The notes: generated by a model not told the origin, from the sequence alone. A stretch of DNA of 64,000 bases from Bacteroidetes bacterium B1(2017) (GCA_002256395.1 NKJG01000001.1:1302001-1366000); one strand, 5' to 3'; counted from the first letter of the stretch, positions 36,198 through 45,657 are shown. Program-made: numbers and translations.

Positions 36198-37079
36198 ATG
36201 AAAAAGAGTATTTTACTAGCATGTATGTGCTGCGCCATTGCTTTAAGCTCAATGGCTCAAGACAAGAAAAAAGGTAGCATTCCTCCACCTCCACCAAAAC
36301 CTACCGAATTGCCAGCAAAACCTGCCGCTAAGGTTTTGGATGCCATGGGATCGCTTAACGCATTTTATACCAATCTCAACACGTATTTTGCTGGCAACAA
36401 CCCTAATTTGGAACCCATAAGTAGGTTTATGGCAAGCGATTTTATGTTTATTAGAAATACAGAAAACGTGGCTGGGGATGTAAAAACAGTGCGTTGGAAT
36501 TCGGAAGAAACCCTAAGAGACTTAAAAGCAACAAAAGATTTAAATATTAGAGCCGAACGCAAGATTTTGAAAGTGGTTTTTAATCAAACCGTAGGAAATT
36601 TGGCCAATATTTCGGTTATGGTAGATCTTAAATATTTACAAGACACTACGGTGGTTGCAGCTGTTAAAGCGTATACCACTCATTCTATGGTTTTTGAAAA
36701 CGGACAATGGAAAATTAAAAATATGATAACCGATAGAGTTGCCGAAAACCAAACCATTGGCGCTTGTCCGTGCCGCATTACCCGCACTATGGTTGATAGA
36801 AACGATTTGTATACTGCTCGCATTATGTATCCAAACGGAAGCGGATTTGAATCGGAAGAATTGCAAGTAAGCTTTAAAGGCGAAGGAGCACTTTCTATAA
36901 TTACAGTAGGTAATAACTATTTTACATGGAAAGAGAACGTAATTTATACTGCCAAAGTAGGAGAGAGTAGCACCGTTGAAAACTTAGGTAAAGCAAGCAG
37001 CAATACCGAAGCCATTACAGTTATTTTAGCAAAAGGCTTATACAAGAGCCAATGCTTAAAATTTGAACCTTTGAAATAA
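36198..37079 (+). CDS. Exported protein with NTF2/SnoaL-like domain
   Basis: 293 residues. Signal peptide (MKKSILLACMCCAIALSSMAQ), a proline-rich stretch (PPPPPKPTELPAKPA, about 29-43), then an NTF2-like domain (about 50-190: SLNAFYTNLNTYFAGNNPNLEPI, DFMFIRNTENVAGD, SMVFENGQWKIKNMITDRVAE). The C-terminal 100 residues are beta-rich with Cys pair CPC. No enzymatic residues can be named. It is monocistronic and ends with a strong terminator. Function unknown. Confidence 0.65.
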   Translation: MKKSILLACMCCAIALSSMAQDKKKGSIPPPPPKPTELPAKPAAKVLDAMGSLNAFYTNLNTYFAGNNPNLEPISRFMASDFMFIRNTENVAGDVKTVRWNSEETLRDLKATKDLNIRAERKILKVVFNQTVGNLANISVMVDLKYLQDTTVVAAVKAYTTHSMVFENGQWKIKNMITDRVAENQTIGACPCRITRTMVDRNDLYTARIMYPNGSGFESEELQVSFKGEGALSIITVGNNYFTWKENVIYTAKVGESSTVENLGKASSNTEAITVILAKGLYKSQCLKFEPLK

Positions 37080-37095
37080 GGGTTTAAGAATGAAT

Positions 37096-37135
37096 AAAAA
37101 AAAAGCCCTCGCAAGTTTTGTGAGGGCTTTTTTTT
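37096..37135 (+). terminator. Terminator after the NTF2-like gene
   Basis: A-tract, GCCCTCGCA / TGTGAGGGC stem with one G-T pair and a five-base loop, then an eight-T run. The symmetric A and T tracts would let it work in both directions. Confidence 0.88.
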
Positions 37136-37220
37136 ATGGATTACAAATAGGGTAATTGATACTGAGCACTAGATGAATATCACCCATTTACCCCGATCCG
37201 CTGAGTTACAAGGTTTGATA

Positions 37221-37556
37221 CCCATTTATACAAATTTAAGCGATGGGTTATCTCGGAGTTAAGTGATTGATGTAAATTATATAAATGGCTTATCTTTTTG
37301 TTGACCCATCGATATAAATTTAAGCAATGGGTTATCTCGGAGTTAAGTGATTGATGTAAATTATATAAATGGGTTATCTTTTTGTTGACCCATCGATATA
37401 AATTTAAGCGATGGGTTATCTCGGAGTTAAGTGATTGATATAAATTATATAAATGGGTTATCTTTTTGTTGACCCATCGATATAAATTTAAGCGATGGGT
37501 TACCTCGGAGTTAAGTGATTAATATAAATTACATCAATGGCTTATCTTTTTGTTGA
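37221..37556. repeat. Four tandem copies of an 84-bp repeat
   Basis: Exactly four units of 84 bp (37221-37304, 37305-37388, 37389-37472, 37473-37556) with a few substitutions and no indels. At each unit boundary ACCCATCG and CGATGGGT form an eight-base inverted repeat around a 13-base loop, absent from the first, diverged unit. Within each unit ATGGGTTATCT occurs twice (ATGGCTTATCT in the first and last copies). All frames contain stops, so it is not a coding repeat. The last 15 bases of unit four are the final codons and stop of the neighbouring minus-strand gene. The rest of the 37136-37541 gene gap holds no other visible feature. Confidence 0.95.
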
Positions 37557-38018
37557 ATTAAGATTGTGTAAACTAGAACTCCTACTAGTAGCCCAAATTT
37601 GATAATAGGGTCTGAAGTTATTGGGGAAAAAGGAATATACCAGCTTTAGAAATTCTAGGTTGAAATCAAATACCTTGTTCTTTTCAATAATGTATCCTGT
37701 ACTCGTAATATAGAATTTCCTGATTTTACCACCTGCAAATTTAAGTTTTACAAAAGATCTAAAATCACCAAAATCATTCGCATTTAAACTGTCTGATAGT
37801 TTAAGATTGTTTACTGTTTGTTCAATGTTTAATGAACTAATAATTTCGGAATTCTTTATATTAATTCCGATATCATAATTTTTTCTAATTTCATTTTTAT
37901 TAATACCTATGATATATGAATTATTAAAAGGAACTGAATAAACTTTAATCGAAACAATTCCTTTTGCAAATACACCCAAATTGCCTACTATTAGGAGGGC
38001 TAAAAATAGTTTATACAT
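37542..38018 (-). CDS. Small exported protein of unknown function
   Basis: 158 residues with a signal peptide (MYKLFLALLIVGNLGVFA). The mature part is AT-rich in codon use and basic/polar, with no recognised motif; SFVKLKFAGGKIRKFYITSTGYII suggests beta strands. The last codons (end STKR) lie in the fourth unit of the 84-bp repeat, so the natural C-terminus may have been changed by the repeat. It is isolated, with no operon partner. Confidence 0.6.
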   Translation of the reverse strand: MYKLFLALLIVGNLGVFAKGIVSIKVYSVPFNNSYIIGINKNEIRKNYDIGINIKNSEIISSLNIEQTVNNLKLSDSLNANDFGDFRSFVKLKFAGGKIRKFYITSTGYIIEKNKVFDFNLEFLKLVYSFFPNNFRPYYQIWATSRSSSLHNLNSTKR

Positions 38019-38075
38019 ACCATTTATGAAATTTTTAGAAATGATTTGCTGTCCTTAACCATTACTGCTACTATA

Positions 38076-39257
38076 TTACTTCTCCTTCTTCAACTTCTTT
38101 TGCGCCACCAGCACTTCGTCGCAAAGCTTTTCTCTGAGCTCCTCAATGTTTAGCTTTTTAGAGGCCGAGATAAAAATGGCGGGATTGTTTTCTTTTGCCA
38201 TCCACGATTTTTTAAGTTGTTCAATATAGGCTTGTTTGCTTTCTAGTGTTTCGTCGCCAAGTACAAAGGGTTCTGTTAATTGATCTATTTTATTAAATAC
38301 CAAAATTACCTGCTTGTTTAATGCCCCAATTTCTTTTAAGGTTTCGTTTACAACGTGAATATGGTTTTCAAAAGAAGGGTGACTTACATCTACCACATGT
38401 AAAAGAATATCGGCCTCGCGAATTTCATCGAGAGTTGATTTAAAACACTCTACCAATTGGTGAGGCAGCTTTCTTATAAACCCCACGGTATCGCTTAACA
38501 GAAAAGAAGCTTCTGGCAAATCTACTTTGCGAACGGTACTATCAAGCGTCGCAAATAATTTATCTTCGGCAAATACATCGCTTTTGGCAATTAGGTTCAT
38601 TAGCGTTGATTTGCCAACATTGGTGTAGCCAACCAAGGATACACGCGCCTTATTATCGCGGTTGCGGCGCTGGGTGGCTGCTTGCTTGTCAATTGTTTCG
38701 AGGCGCTCCTTAAGTTTGCTAATTTGCTCACGTAGCATCCTTCTATCTGTTTCAATTTCTGTTTCACCAGGTCCTTTCATACCAATACCCCCTTTTTGCT
38801 TGCTTAAGTGGGTCCACATGCGGGTAAGGCGGGGCAATAAATATTGGGCCTGAGCCAACTCTACTTGGTATTTTGCCTGGGCGCTTTTGGCTCGGCTTGC
38901 AAAAATATCTAGGATTAAATTGCTTCTATCCAAAATTTTGCATTTGAGTACTTTCTCTAAATTTCGTAATTGCGAGGGAGTCAATTCATCGTCAAAAATT
39001 ACTATGTCTATTTCGTTTGCCTCTACATAATCTGTAATTTCTTGCAATTTACCTTCGCCAATAAATGTTCTTGGGTTTGGGAAATTAAGGCGTTGTAAAA
39101 AATGTTTTTTTACCAATGCCCCAGCTGTATGCGCCAAAAAGGCTAATTCTTCTAAATACTCCTCGGCCTGCTCTGGTCTTTGATCTTTATTAATTACCCC
39201 AACCAAAACAGCTTCTTCCTTCTTTTTTGCTGTATCAAATAATTTAACTCTCGCCAT
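38076..39257 (-). CDS. hflX: Ribosome-associated GTPase HflX
   Basis: 393 residues when started at the ATG at 39257 (MARVKLFDTAKKKEEAVLVGV); the frame is open 25 codons further, but HflX N-termini normally begin here. N-terminal HflX domain (LEELAFLAHTAGALV, NPRTFIGEGKL), a coiled-coil linker, then the GTPase domain: SLVGYTNVGKSTLMN (G1, about residue 205), DTVGFIRKLPHQLV (G3) and VFNKIDQL (G4). HflX binds and rescues stalled 70S ribosomes, including under heat stress. The GGIGMKGPGETEIETDRR block is diagnostic. Confidence 0.96.
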   Translation of the reverse strand: MARVKLFDTAKKKEEAVLVGVINKDQRPEQAEEYLEELAFLAHTAGALVKKHFLQRLNFPNPRTFIGEGKLQEITDYVEANEIDIVIFDDELTPSQLRNLEKVLKCKILDRSNLILDIFASRAKSAQAKYQVELAQAQYLLPRLTRMWTHLSKQKGGIGMKGPGETEIETDRRMLREQISKLKERLETIDKQAATQRRNRDNKARVSLVGYTNVGKSTLMNLIAKSDVFAEDKLFATLDSTVRKVDLPEASFLLSDTVGFIRKLPHQLVECFKSTLDEIREADILLHVVDVSHPSFENHIHVVNETLKEIGALNKQVILVFNKIDQLTEPFVLGDETLESKQAYIEQLKKSWMAKENNPAIFISASKKLNIEELREKLCDEVLVAQKKLKKEK

Positions 39258-39325
39258 TAGATATTTTTGTCTTCCAAAATAGCTCGGAAAAAGTATCTTC
39301 GCTAATTGAAAATTTCTACAAATTA

Positions 39326-40795
39326 ATGGCATTTCGGTGGTTTTTTATGTTTCTCTTTTTGCAGCTCGGTTCTAGCGTGTTTGCGCAGGGCGTAGAATGG
39401 GGCAATCCTCAAAAGATTAAGCAAAAGAATATGTTCTCGCAAATAGTGGGCGAGTGCAATACAGGCATTTATGTATTGCGTTGCAAAAACTCCGATTTTA
39501 TGAGCGATGTCATCATAGAAAAGTATAAATCAAATCTTACTCTTGAACTGAGTGTGCCTGCTCCAATTAGCATTTATGGAAATATTGAGCGTGTGCTTAT
39601 TGTAAACAATGAACTTCATGCCTTTATAAGTGCCAAAAATACCCAAACGGGTACCATTGATTTGTTGGATCAAAAAATTGATGCAGGACTTAAGGCGGTG
39701 GGTTTGCCAAACGTTATTTGTAGTTTTCCTGCTGGCCAATTTTTAGAGAAACGCAAAATTCAAATTAAAACCTCAGCCAATAAAAACAGGGTGCTTATTA
39801 TGTTTTTAACCAAAAGCACCCAAACAGGCGAGTGTAAGCTGAACCTATATGGCTATAATGACCAAGTACAGCAGCAGTTTGGTAAGCAATTTACCCTGAA
39901 CCAAACGCCAGAAGATGTTTTTATTACCAATTTTGAAATGGATAATACTGGTAATGCTTTTGTATTATTAGATTTTCCGGCTAAAGAAAATACAAGTAAA
40001 GCCGATAAGCGAGATTTTTACTTGTATGCCTTTTACCCAAGTGAGGATAAAATGTTGGCTTATGACCTAGGAAACAAGGATATTTTTATTGAAGAATTGG
40101 GTATGTGTGTCAATAATTTTAATCAAACGGTTTCTGTTTTGGGCTTTTATTCAAACGATGGTGAGAATGTGGTAAATGGATATTTTATGGAACGTTATAG
40201 TATTCCTAAACACAGCACCGAAGAGAAGTTTGCCACAGCTCTTGATCCTTCTGTGATGCAAAAAGTAACCGGTGGCAAAATAGAAAATCGCAACCCCGAT
40301 TTGCGTAATTATTATATCCGTAAAATTATTCCTAGAAGCGATGGAGGGGTGTTTTTGGTTGCAGAAAAATATGTGCGCATAGAGCAGCGCTTTAATTATT
40401 ACCTTAATAATATGCCTCAAGAAGGGGTTCGTGTTACCTATAATTACGATGATGTAGCGTTGTTTTCAATTAATTCTGATGGAAGTTTGCATTTTGGCGA
40501 CTTACTTAGAAAACGCCAGAGTTCGGTTGGTGATGGAGGATATTTAAGCGGTGTGGCTACCTTACCAACTCAAGATAATATTTATGTTCTCTATAATTCT
40601 GAATTGGATAAAGATGGAAATGTGATGGTTCATAATGTAAATTATCAAGGTAAATCGGATGAAAAAATTGCCATTAAATCGAGCAATTTTAGTGTGTCGT
40701 TGGTGCCAAGTGAAACTAAGCAATGTGGCCCCTCCAGTTTATTGGCCACTACCATCAGAGATAAACAATTTTGCCTAATGCGTATTACTTTTTAA
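39326..40795 (+). CDS. Exported protein of unknown function
   Basis: 489 residues with a signal peptide (FRWFFMFLFLQLGSSVFAQ). The body is beta-rich with repeated patterns such as FEMDNTGNAFVLLDFPA and IPRSDGGVFLVAEKYVRIEQ, which could form a propeller. No family is recognised. It is divergent from hflX over a 68-base gap and followed by the DUF6427 gene after nine bases, so they are likely co-transcribed with ydcF downstream. Confidence 0.7.
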   Translation: MAFRWFFMFLFLQLGSSVFAQGVEWGNPQKIKQKNMFSQIVGECNTGIYVLRCKNSDFMSDVIIEKYKSNLTLELSVPAPISIYGNIERVLIVNNELHAFISAKNTQTGTIDLLDQKIDAGLKAVGLPNVICSFPAGQFLEKRKIQIKTSANKNRVLIMFLTKSTQTGECKLNLYGYNDQVQQQFGKQFTLNQTPEDVFITNFEMDNTGNAFVLLDFPAKENTSKADKRDFYLYAFYPSEDKMLAYDLGNKDIFIEELGMCVNNFNQTVSVLGFYSNDGENVVNGYFMERYSIPKHSTEEKFATALDPSVMQKVTGGKIENRNPDLRNYYIRKIIPRSDGGVFLVAEKYVRIEQRFNYYLNNMPQEGVRVTYNYDDVALFSINSDGSLHFGDLLRKRQSSVGDGGYLSGVATLPTQDNIYVLYNSELDKDGNVMVHNVNYQGKSDEKIAIKSSNFSVSLVPSETKQCGPSSLLATTIRDKQFCLMRITF

Positions 40796-40804
40796 ACTTA
40801 AGTT

Positions 40805-41791
40805 TTGTTAGAATTATTTAGATCAAATACACTTTTTTCGCTTATTGGCTTGGTGTTGTTTACCATTTTGGTTCGACTTGCCTTTTGCTTTACACCCGCG
40901 CCAATTGAGCCTATTTTAAATACGCCTTTTGCGGTGCTTATTTTTGATTGGATTAAAGCCCATCAACTTATTTCGTATCAAAATCAAATTCTGGCCATAC
41001 TTGTGGTTTTGGTTCAGGGCTTACTTATAAATTATATGAGTAGCTCGCATAATGTATTGTATAAAGACACGGTTTTACCTGGATTGATTTATGTTTTACT
41101 CAATAGTATTTATCCAGAACAATTGCAACTTACACCGCAATTATTGGCTAATACATTCATAATTTTAATGCTCAATCGTTTGTGTTTTTTATATGAGTCG
41201 AGCCAACCTTTATTTTTAGTTTTTGATGCAGGAATGTTATTAGGTTTAGGAATTTTATTGGATTATGATTTAATAATTTACCTGCCTTTTATTTTAATTT
41301 CTGTTTTATACATGACCTCCTTTAACCTGCGCTACTGGCTAGTTGCCATCTTTGGAATTATTATCCCAGCGTATTTTTTAGGCGTGTTATTTTATCTTAC
41401 CAATCATTTAAACGACTTCCTTGTTTCTTTTGAATACTCGCTCCATAAAAGTTATTTTAATCCAATAGGAATTACCTGGGCCGAGGCGGCAATTTGGTTT
41501 ATTATTATCCCTGTTTTTGTGTTTTCTACTATCGAGTTGCAGTTGAATTTCTTGCGCAATAAAGTTAAAACCCGAAGGGTTCAGCTTATTATTTTAATTA
41601 TGCTTGTGTTTGGCGTTATTAGTGTGCTGGCAGAAAACCAAGGGTATATTTTTGGGCTCACTTATTTTGCTGTTGGACTTTCATTTTTGTTGGCAAATTA
41701 TTTTATCCGCTCGAAACGAAAATGGTTAAAAGAGGCGCTCTTTTTTGCGATACTAGTGTGTATGTTTTACTATCAATATTTTTATAGTTAG
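40805..41791 (+). CDS. DUF6427 family integral membrane protein
   Basis: 328 residues from a TTG start at 40805, with about eight to ten hydrophobic helices. MLELFRSNTLFSLIGLVLFTILVRLAF and LDYDLIIYLPFILISVLYMTSFNLRYWLVAIFGIIIPAYF match the DUF6427 pattern of Bacteroidota. Function is unknown. It ends two bases before ydcF in the same direction. No charged catalytic loop is obvious. Confidence 0.82.
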   Translation: MLELFRSNTLFSLIGLVLFTILVRLAFCFTPAPIEPILNTPFAVLIFDWIKAHQLISYQNQILAILVVLVQGLLINYMSSSHNVLYKDTVLPGLIYVLLNSIYPEQLQLTPQLLANTFIILMLNRLCFLYESSQPLFLVFDAGMLLGLGILLDYDLIIYLPFILISVLYMTSFNLRYWLVAIFGIIIPAYFLGVLFYLTNHLNDFLVSFEYSLHKSYFNPIGITWAEAAIWFIIIPVFVFSTIELQLNFLRNKVKTRRVQLIILIMLVFGVISVLAENQGYIFGLTYFAVGLSFLLANYFIRSKRKWLKEALFFAILVCMFYYQYFYS

Positions 41792-41793
41792 CC

Positions 41794-42558
41794 ATGTTTT
41801 ACTTTTTATCTAAAGTGTTGTATGCCCTTGTAGCGCCTGTAAGTATCATAATTATCTTAATGCTTATTTATGCGTTTACGCGCATTAAAAGTTATTTTTA
41901 TTGGGCCTTGGGATTATTGATATTTTTCACAAATCCGTTTTTTGCCCAAGTAATTATGGGTTGGTATGAAGTGGCACCAGTAGTTATTAAAAAAGATCAA
42001 AAATACGATGCCATTATTTTGCCTGGAGGCTTTGTTACCAACTATGAAATTGAAGGGCAATTGCGTGTAAACTTTTCGGATGGAAACGATAGAATGATGC
42101 AGGCCATTGATTTGTTTAAAAGGGGTGTTTCTAAGAAAATAATTTATACCGCAGGCTCCGACACAATTTTTGGTGCTTTTAGAGCCGAAGCCGAGATGGG
42201 CCGTTTGTTTTTGTTAAAATGTGGGATTCCAGATTCCTGTATTATTATTGAAACAAAATCAATTAATACATACCAAAACGCTGCTTTTACACAAAAGCTA
42301 TTGGCCAAGATTGATCCAAATTATGCCTCTAAAAAATATTTATTGGTAACAGCAGGTTTTCATATGCGCCGAGCCAAAGCTTGTTTTGAAAAGGCTGGCA
42401 TTCCCTGTGATACCTATTCAACCGATTTGCGCAGTATTCGCAATAAAGACTCAGTTTTAAATACCATTATCCCAACCTATGGCGGCCTACAAAACTGGAC
42501 TATCCTCCTAAAAGAATGGATTGGTATGGTGGTGTATGAAATGAAAGGGTACGTGTAG
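41794..42558 (+). CDS. YdcF/SanA/ElyC family membrane protein
   Basis: 254 residues. Two N-terminal transmembrane helices, then the DUF218 domain: YDAIILPGGFVTNYE, DRMMQAIDLFKRGVSKKIIYTAGSD, ESKSINTYQNA-type segment (written ETKSINTYQNAAF here), LLVTAGFHMRRAKACFEKAG. This family is linked to envelope and peptidoglycan or enterobacterial-antigen metabolism. The last residues EWIGMVVYEMKGYV resemble the family's normal end, but the stop codon itself lies within the first arm of the 30-bp inverted repeat, so the insertion has rewritten the very end of the gene. Confidence 0.88.
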   Translation: MFYFLSKVLYALVAPVSIIIILMLIYAFTRIKSYFYWALGLLIFFTNPFFAQVIMGWYEVAPVVIKKDQKYDAIILPGGFVTNYEIEGQLRVNFSDGNDRMMQAIDLFKRGVSKKIIYTAGSDTIFGAFRAEAEMGRLFLLKCGIPDSCIIIETKSINTYQNAAFTQKLLAKIDPNYASKKYLLVTAGFHMRRAKACFEKAGIPCDTYSTDLRSIRNKDSVLNTIIPTYGGLQNWTILLKEWIGMVVYEMKGYV

Positions 42559-42646
42559 GGACAGGTTGCGACCTGTCCGTGCGAAACGCGATCATTTCAC
42601 GTACGTCGCCACATATACGGACAGGTCGCAACCTGTCCCTACACGT
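42551..42646. repeat. Perfect 30-bp inverted repeat made of two palindromes (REP/BIME-like)
   Basis: 42551-42580 and 42617-42646 are exact reverse complements, separated by 36 bases. Each arm contains its own hairpin, GGACAGGT-four bases-ACCTGTCC, so the element can fold as one long hairpin or as two small ones. It is GC-rich against an AT-rich background. The layout resembles paired REP palindromes. It sits between ydcF (whose stop is in arm one) and uvrA, and could also act as a transcription terminator or mRNA 3' stabiliser. Confidence 0.93.
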
Positions 42647-42714
42647 CGCAACGGTGTTTTTCAAAAATTTGCAAACAAAACCTCTTATTCTTCGTTTCTT
42701 TGTAAGACTAAATC

Positions 42715-45657
42715 ATGGCAAAAAAATCAAAAGCTCTGTTGAAATCAGATACTCCGGCAGAGGCTATACACAAAAGCTTACAAGCAGAACTAGAATCTGC
42801 ACCCTATAAACATTCTGCCGCCTTGCAAAGTTCGGATGATATTATAGAAATACTTGGAGCAAGAGAACATAATTTAAAGAATATTGATGTAAATATTCCT
42901 AGGAATAAACTTGTTACCATTACGGGTTTAAGTGGTAGTGGCAAATCATCTCTTGCCTTTGATACCATTTTTGCCGAAGGCCAGCGTCGTTATATGGAAA
43001 GTTTTTCGGCCTATGCACGCCAGTTTATTGGCAACATGGAAAGGCCCGATGTAGATAAGATTAATGGACTTTCACCCGTAATTGCCATTGAACAAAAAAC
43101 AGTTAATAAAAATCCTCGTTCAACTGTTGGTACCATTACAGAAATTTATGATTTTCTTCGTTTGCTTTATGCACGCGCCGCCGATGCGTATAGCTTTGTT
43201 TCGGGTGAGAAAATGGTAAAGTTTACCGAAGAACAAATTATCTCTTCTATTATTGGAAAGTTTGAAAACAAAAAGATATCTATTCTTGCTCCCTTGGTAA
43301 AAGGTCGTAAAGGCCATTACAGAGAGTTATTTGAGCAAATTCGCAAACAAGGGTATACAAAGGTTAGGCTAGATGGTGCGGTGGTTGATATTACACCTAA
43401 AATGCAAGCCGATCGGTATAAGATTCACGATATTGAAGTGTTAATTGATCGCATTGAATCTTCTAAAGGAGCTCGGTTCAGAATTTCTGAAAGTGTTAAA
43501 AGCGCTTTGCGAATGGGTAAAGGAACCTTGGTATTATTGGATAACTCGGATGAGCAAGTATATCATTACAGCAAGTTTTTAATGGATCCAATTAGTGGTA
43601 TTAGCTATGATGAACCGCAACCCAATACCTTTTCGTTTAACTCGCCTTATGGAGCCTGCCCAACATGTGATGGTTTAGGAGTAAAGAGCATAATAGATGA
43701 AAATGCGATTGTACCCGATAAGAAATTAAGTATTAACAAAGGAGGTTTTGCACCCCTTGGCGAAGCCCGAGATAATTGGACATTTTTGCAATTGCGCGAG
43801 TTAGGTAAACGTCATAAGTTTTCATTTGCCGATCCTATTGAAAAGTTATCTAAGGAAGCGCTACAAGCAGTTTTGCATGGCGATGATGAGCCCTTGGTTG
43901 TGCCGTTTCAATACGCGAGTGGCTACACTCAAAATTACAATAGTAATTGGGAAGGCTTAATTTCTATTATTACTCGTCATTTCCACGAAAAGAGCCACGA
44001 TTCTATTTACAAATGGGCAGAAGAATTTATGGAAATTCAAGCCTGCCCAGAATGTAATGGTGCCCGTTTAAAAAAGGAAGCCTTACATTATAAAATTGGC
44101 GATAAAAACATTGCCGATTTGGCTTCCCAAGAAATTGGTGCCCTTGGCGATTGGTTCAAGGATATTGAAACAAAAATGGATGCCAAGCAACAAATTATTG
44201 CGGTAGAAATTTTAAAAGAAATTAGAGGTAGAATAGAGTTTTTGCGTGGTGTAGGTATTGATTATTTAACGCTTAACTCGCCGGCTAAAACCCTTAGTGG
44301 GGGAGAGGCTCAGCGTATTCGATTGGCTACTCAAATTGGTTCGCAATTGGTAGGTGTGCTTTATATTTTAGATGAACCAAGTATTGGATTACACCAGCGA
44401 GATAATAATAGATTAATTGACTCCTTAAAGGCGCTTAGAGATTTGGGAAATAGTGTTATTGTGGTTGAACACGATAAAGATATGATGGAGGAAAGCGATT
44501 TTATTTTAGATATTGGATATGGTGCAGGTGTTCATGGTGGGCATATTGCAGCCTATGGAAACATGCAAGATATTTTGCATTCTAATTCTATTACAGCGCA
44601 ATATTTAAATGGAACAAAAACCATTTCTATTCCAGCAGAACGTAGAAAAGGAAATGGCAAAACCCTTGAAATTAAAGGGGCTACGGGCAATAATTTAAAA
44701 AATGTTTCGGTAGCTTTTCCACTCGGAACCTTTATTTGTGTTACGGGTGTGAGTGGGAGTGGTAAATCTAGTTTAATTAACGAAACCTTATATCCAATTT
44801 TACGTCAACATTTTTATGGATCACATCAAAAGCCCTTGGCCTATAAAGATATTAAAGGCTTAAAATATGTAGATAAGGTAATTGATATTGATCAATCGCC
44901 AATTGGTAGAACTCCACGAAGCAACCCTGCTACCTATGTTGAAGTGTTTAGTGATATACGGAACTTATTTGCAAACTTACCTGAAGCAAAAATACGTGGA
45001 TATAAACCAGGTAGATTTTCGTTTAATGTAAAAGGTGGAAGATGCGAAACCTGCCAAGGAGCTGGCATGCGTAGCATTGAAATGAATTTTTTGCCAGATG
45101 TATATGTTAAGTGCGAAACCTGCAATGGCAAGCGCTATAATAGAGAAACGCTAGAGGTAAGGTTTAAAGGAAAAAGCATTAACGATGTGCTAAACATGTC
45201 GATTGAGGAAGCTGTACATTTCTTTGAAAACACCCCACAGATTTTGCGCAAAATAGAAGCTCTAAATGATGTAGGTTTAGGATATATTACCTTGGGTCAG
45301 CAAAGCACCACACTTAGTGGCGGCGAGGCACAGCGTGTGAAATTAGCAACCGAATTAAGCAAGAGAGATACTGGCAATACCTTTTATATTTTGGATGAAC
45401 CAACCACTGGTTTGCATTTTGAAGATGTGCGTGTGTTATTAGATGTATTACAAAAATTGGTTGATAAAGGAAATACAGTTCTAGTAATTGAGCACAATTT
45501 AGACATGATAAAAGTAGCCGATTGGGTTATAGATATTGGTCCCGAAGGGGGTAAATATGGCGGCCAAGTTATAGCCGAAGGAACACCAGAAGAGCTATGT
45601 AAATCTGAAAAGAGTTATACAGCCAAATTCCTTAAAAAAGAAATGGGTTTGGTGTAA
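42715..45657 (+). CDS. uvrA: Excinuclease ABC subunit A
   Basis: 980 residues. Walker A1 GLSGSGKSS at about 71 and Walker A2 GVSGSGKSS at about 678, each with its ABC signature (TLSGGEAQRIRLATQIGS, TLSGGEAQRVKLATELSK) and Walker B (LYILDEPSIGLH, FYILDEPTTGLH). Zinc-site cysteines include CPTCDGLG, CPECNGARL and the pair CETCQGAG / CETCNGKR. UvrA binds damaged DNA and loads UvrB in nucleotide excision repair. An N-terminal extension of about 45 residues precedes the usual start (IIEILGAREHNLKNIDV); the first ATG at 42715 is the only good start, so the extension is probably real. Confidence 0.97.
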   Translation: MAKKSKALLKSDTPAEAIHKSLQAELESAPYKHSAALQSSDDIIEILGAREHNLKNIDVNIPRNKLVTITGLSGSGKSSLAFDTIFAEGQRRYMESFSAYARQFIGNMERPDVDKINGLSPVIAIEQKTVNKNPRSTVGTITEIYDFLRLLYARAADAYSFVSGEKMVKFTEEQIISSIIGKFENKKISILAPLVKGRKGHYRELFEQIRKQGYTKVRLDGAVVDITPKMQADRYKIHDIEVLIDRIESSKGARFRISESVKSALRMGKGTLVLLDNSDEQVYHYSKFLMDPISGISYDEPQPNTFSFNSPYGACPTCDGLGVKSIIDENAIVPDKKLSINKGGFAPLGEARDNWTFLQLRELGKRHKFSFADPIEKLSKEALQAVLHGDDEPLVVPFQYASGYTQNYNSNWEGLISIITRHFHEKSHDSIYKWAEEFMEIQACPECNGARLKKEALHYKIGDKNIADLASQEIGALGDWFKDIETKMDAKQQIIAVEILKEIRGRIEFLRGVGIDYLTLNSPAKTLSGGEAQRIRLATQIGSQLVGVLYILDEPSIGLHQRDNNRLIDSLKALRDLGNSVIVVEHDKDMMEESDFILDIGYGAGVHGGHIAAYGNMQDILHSNSITAQYLNGTKTISIPAERRKGNGKTLEIKGATGNNLKNVSVAFPLGTFICVTGVSGSGKSSLINETLYPILRQHFYGSHQKPLAYKDIKGLKYVDKVIDIDQSPIGRTPRSNPATYVEVFSDIRNLFANLPEAKIRGYKPGRFSFNVKGGRCETCQGAGMRSIEMNFLPDVYVKCETCNGKRYNRETLEVRFKGKSINDVLNMSIEEAVHFFENTPQILRKIEALNDVGLGYITLGQQSTTLSGGEAQRVKLATELSKRDTGNTFYILDEPTTGLHFEDVRVLLDVLQKLVDKGNTVLVIEHNLDMIKVADWVIDIGPEGGKYGGQVIAEGTPEELCKSEKSYTAKFLKKEMGLV

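Noticed and set aside
37221..37556. CRISPR array
   Set aside because: The 84-bp units are adjacent with no unique spacers and no cas genes are nearby.
39258..39332. 25-codon N-terminal extension of HflX
   Set aside because: HflX proteins normally begin near MARVKLFD; the extension would overlap the divergent promoter region and the next gene's start.
42551..42646. Insertion-sequence remnant
   Set aside because: No transposase fragment lies between or beside the arms and no target-site duplication could be recognised; a REP-like pair fits better.
42579..42809. Short plus-strand open frame across the 30-bp inverted repeat
   Set aside because: It reads through the palindromes and the uvrA start in another frame, with no protein-like features.
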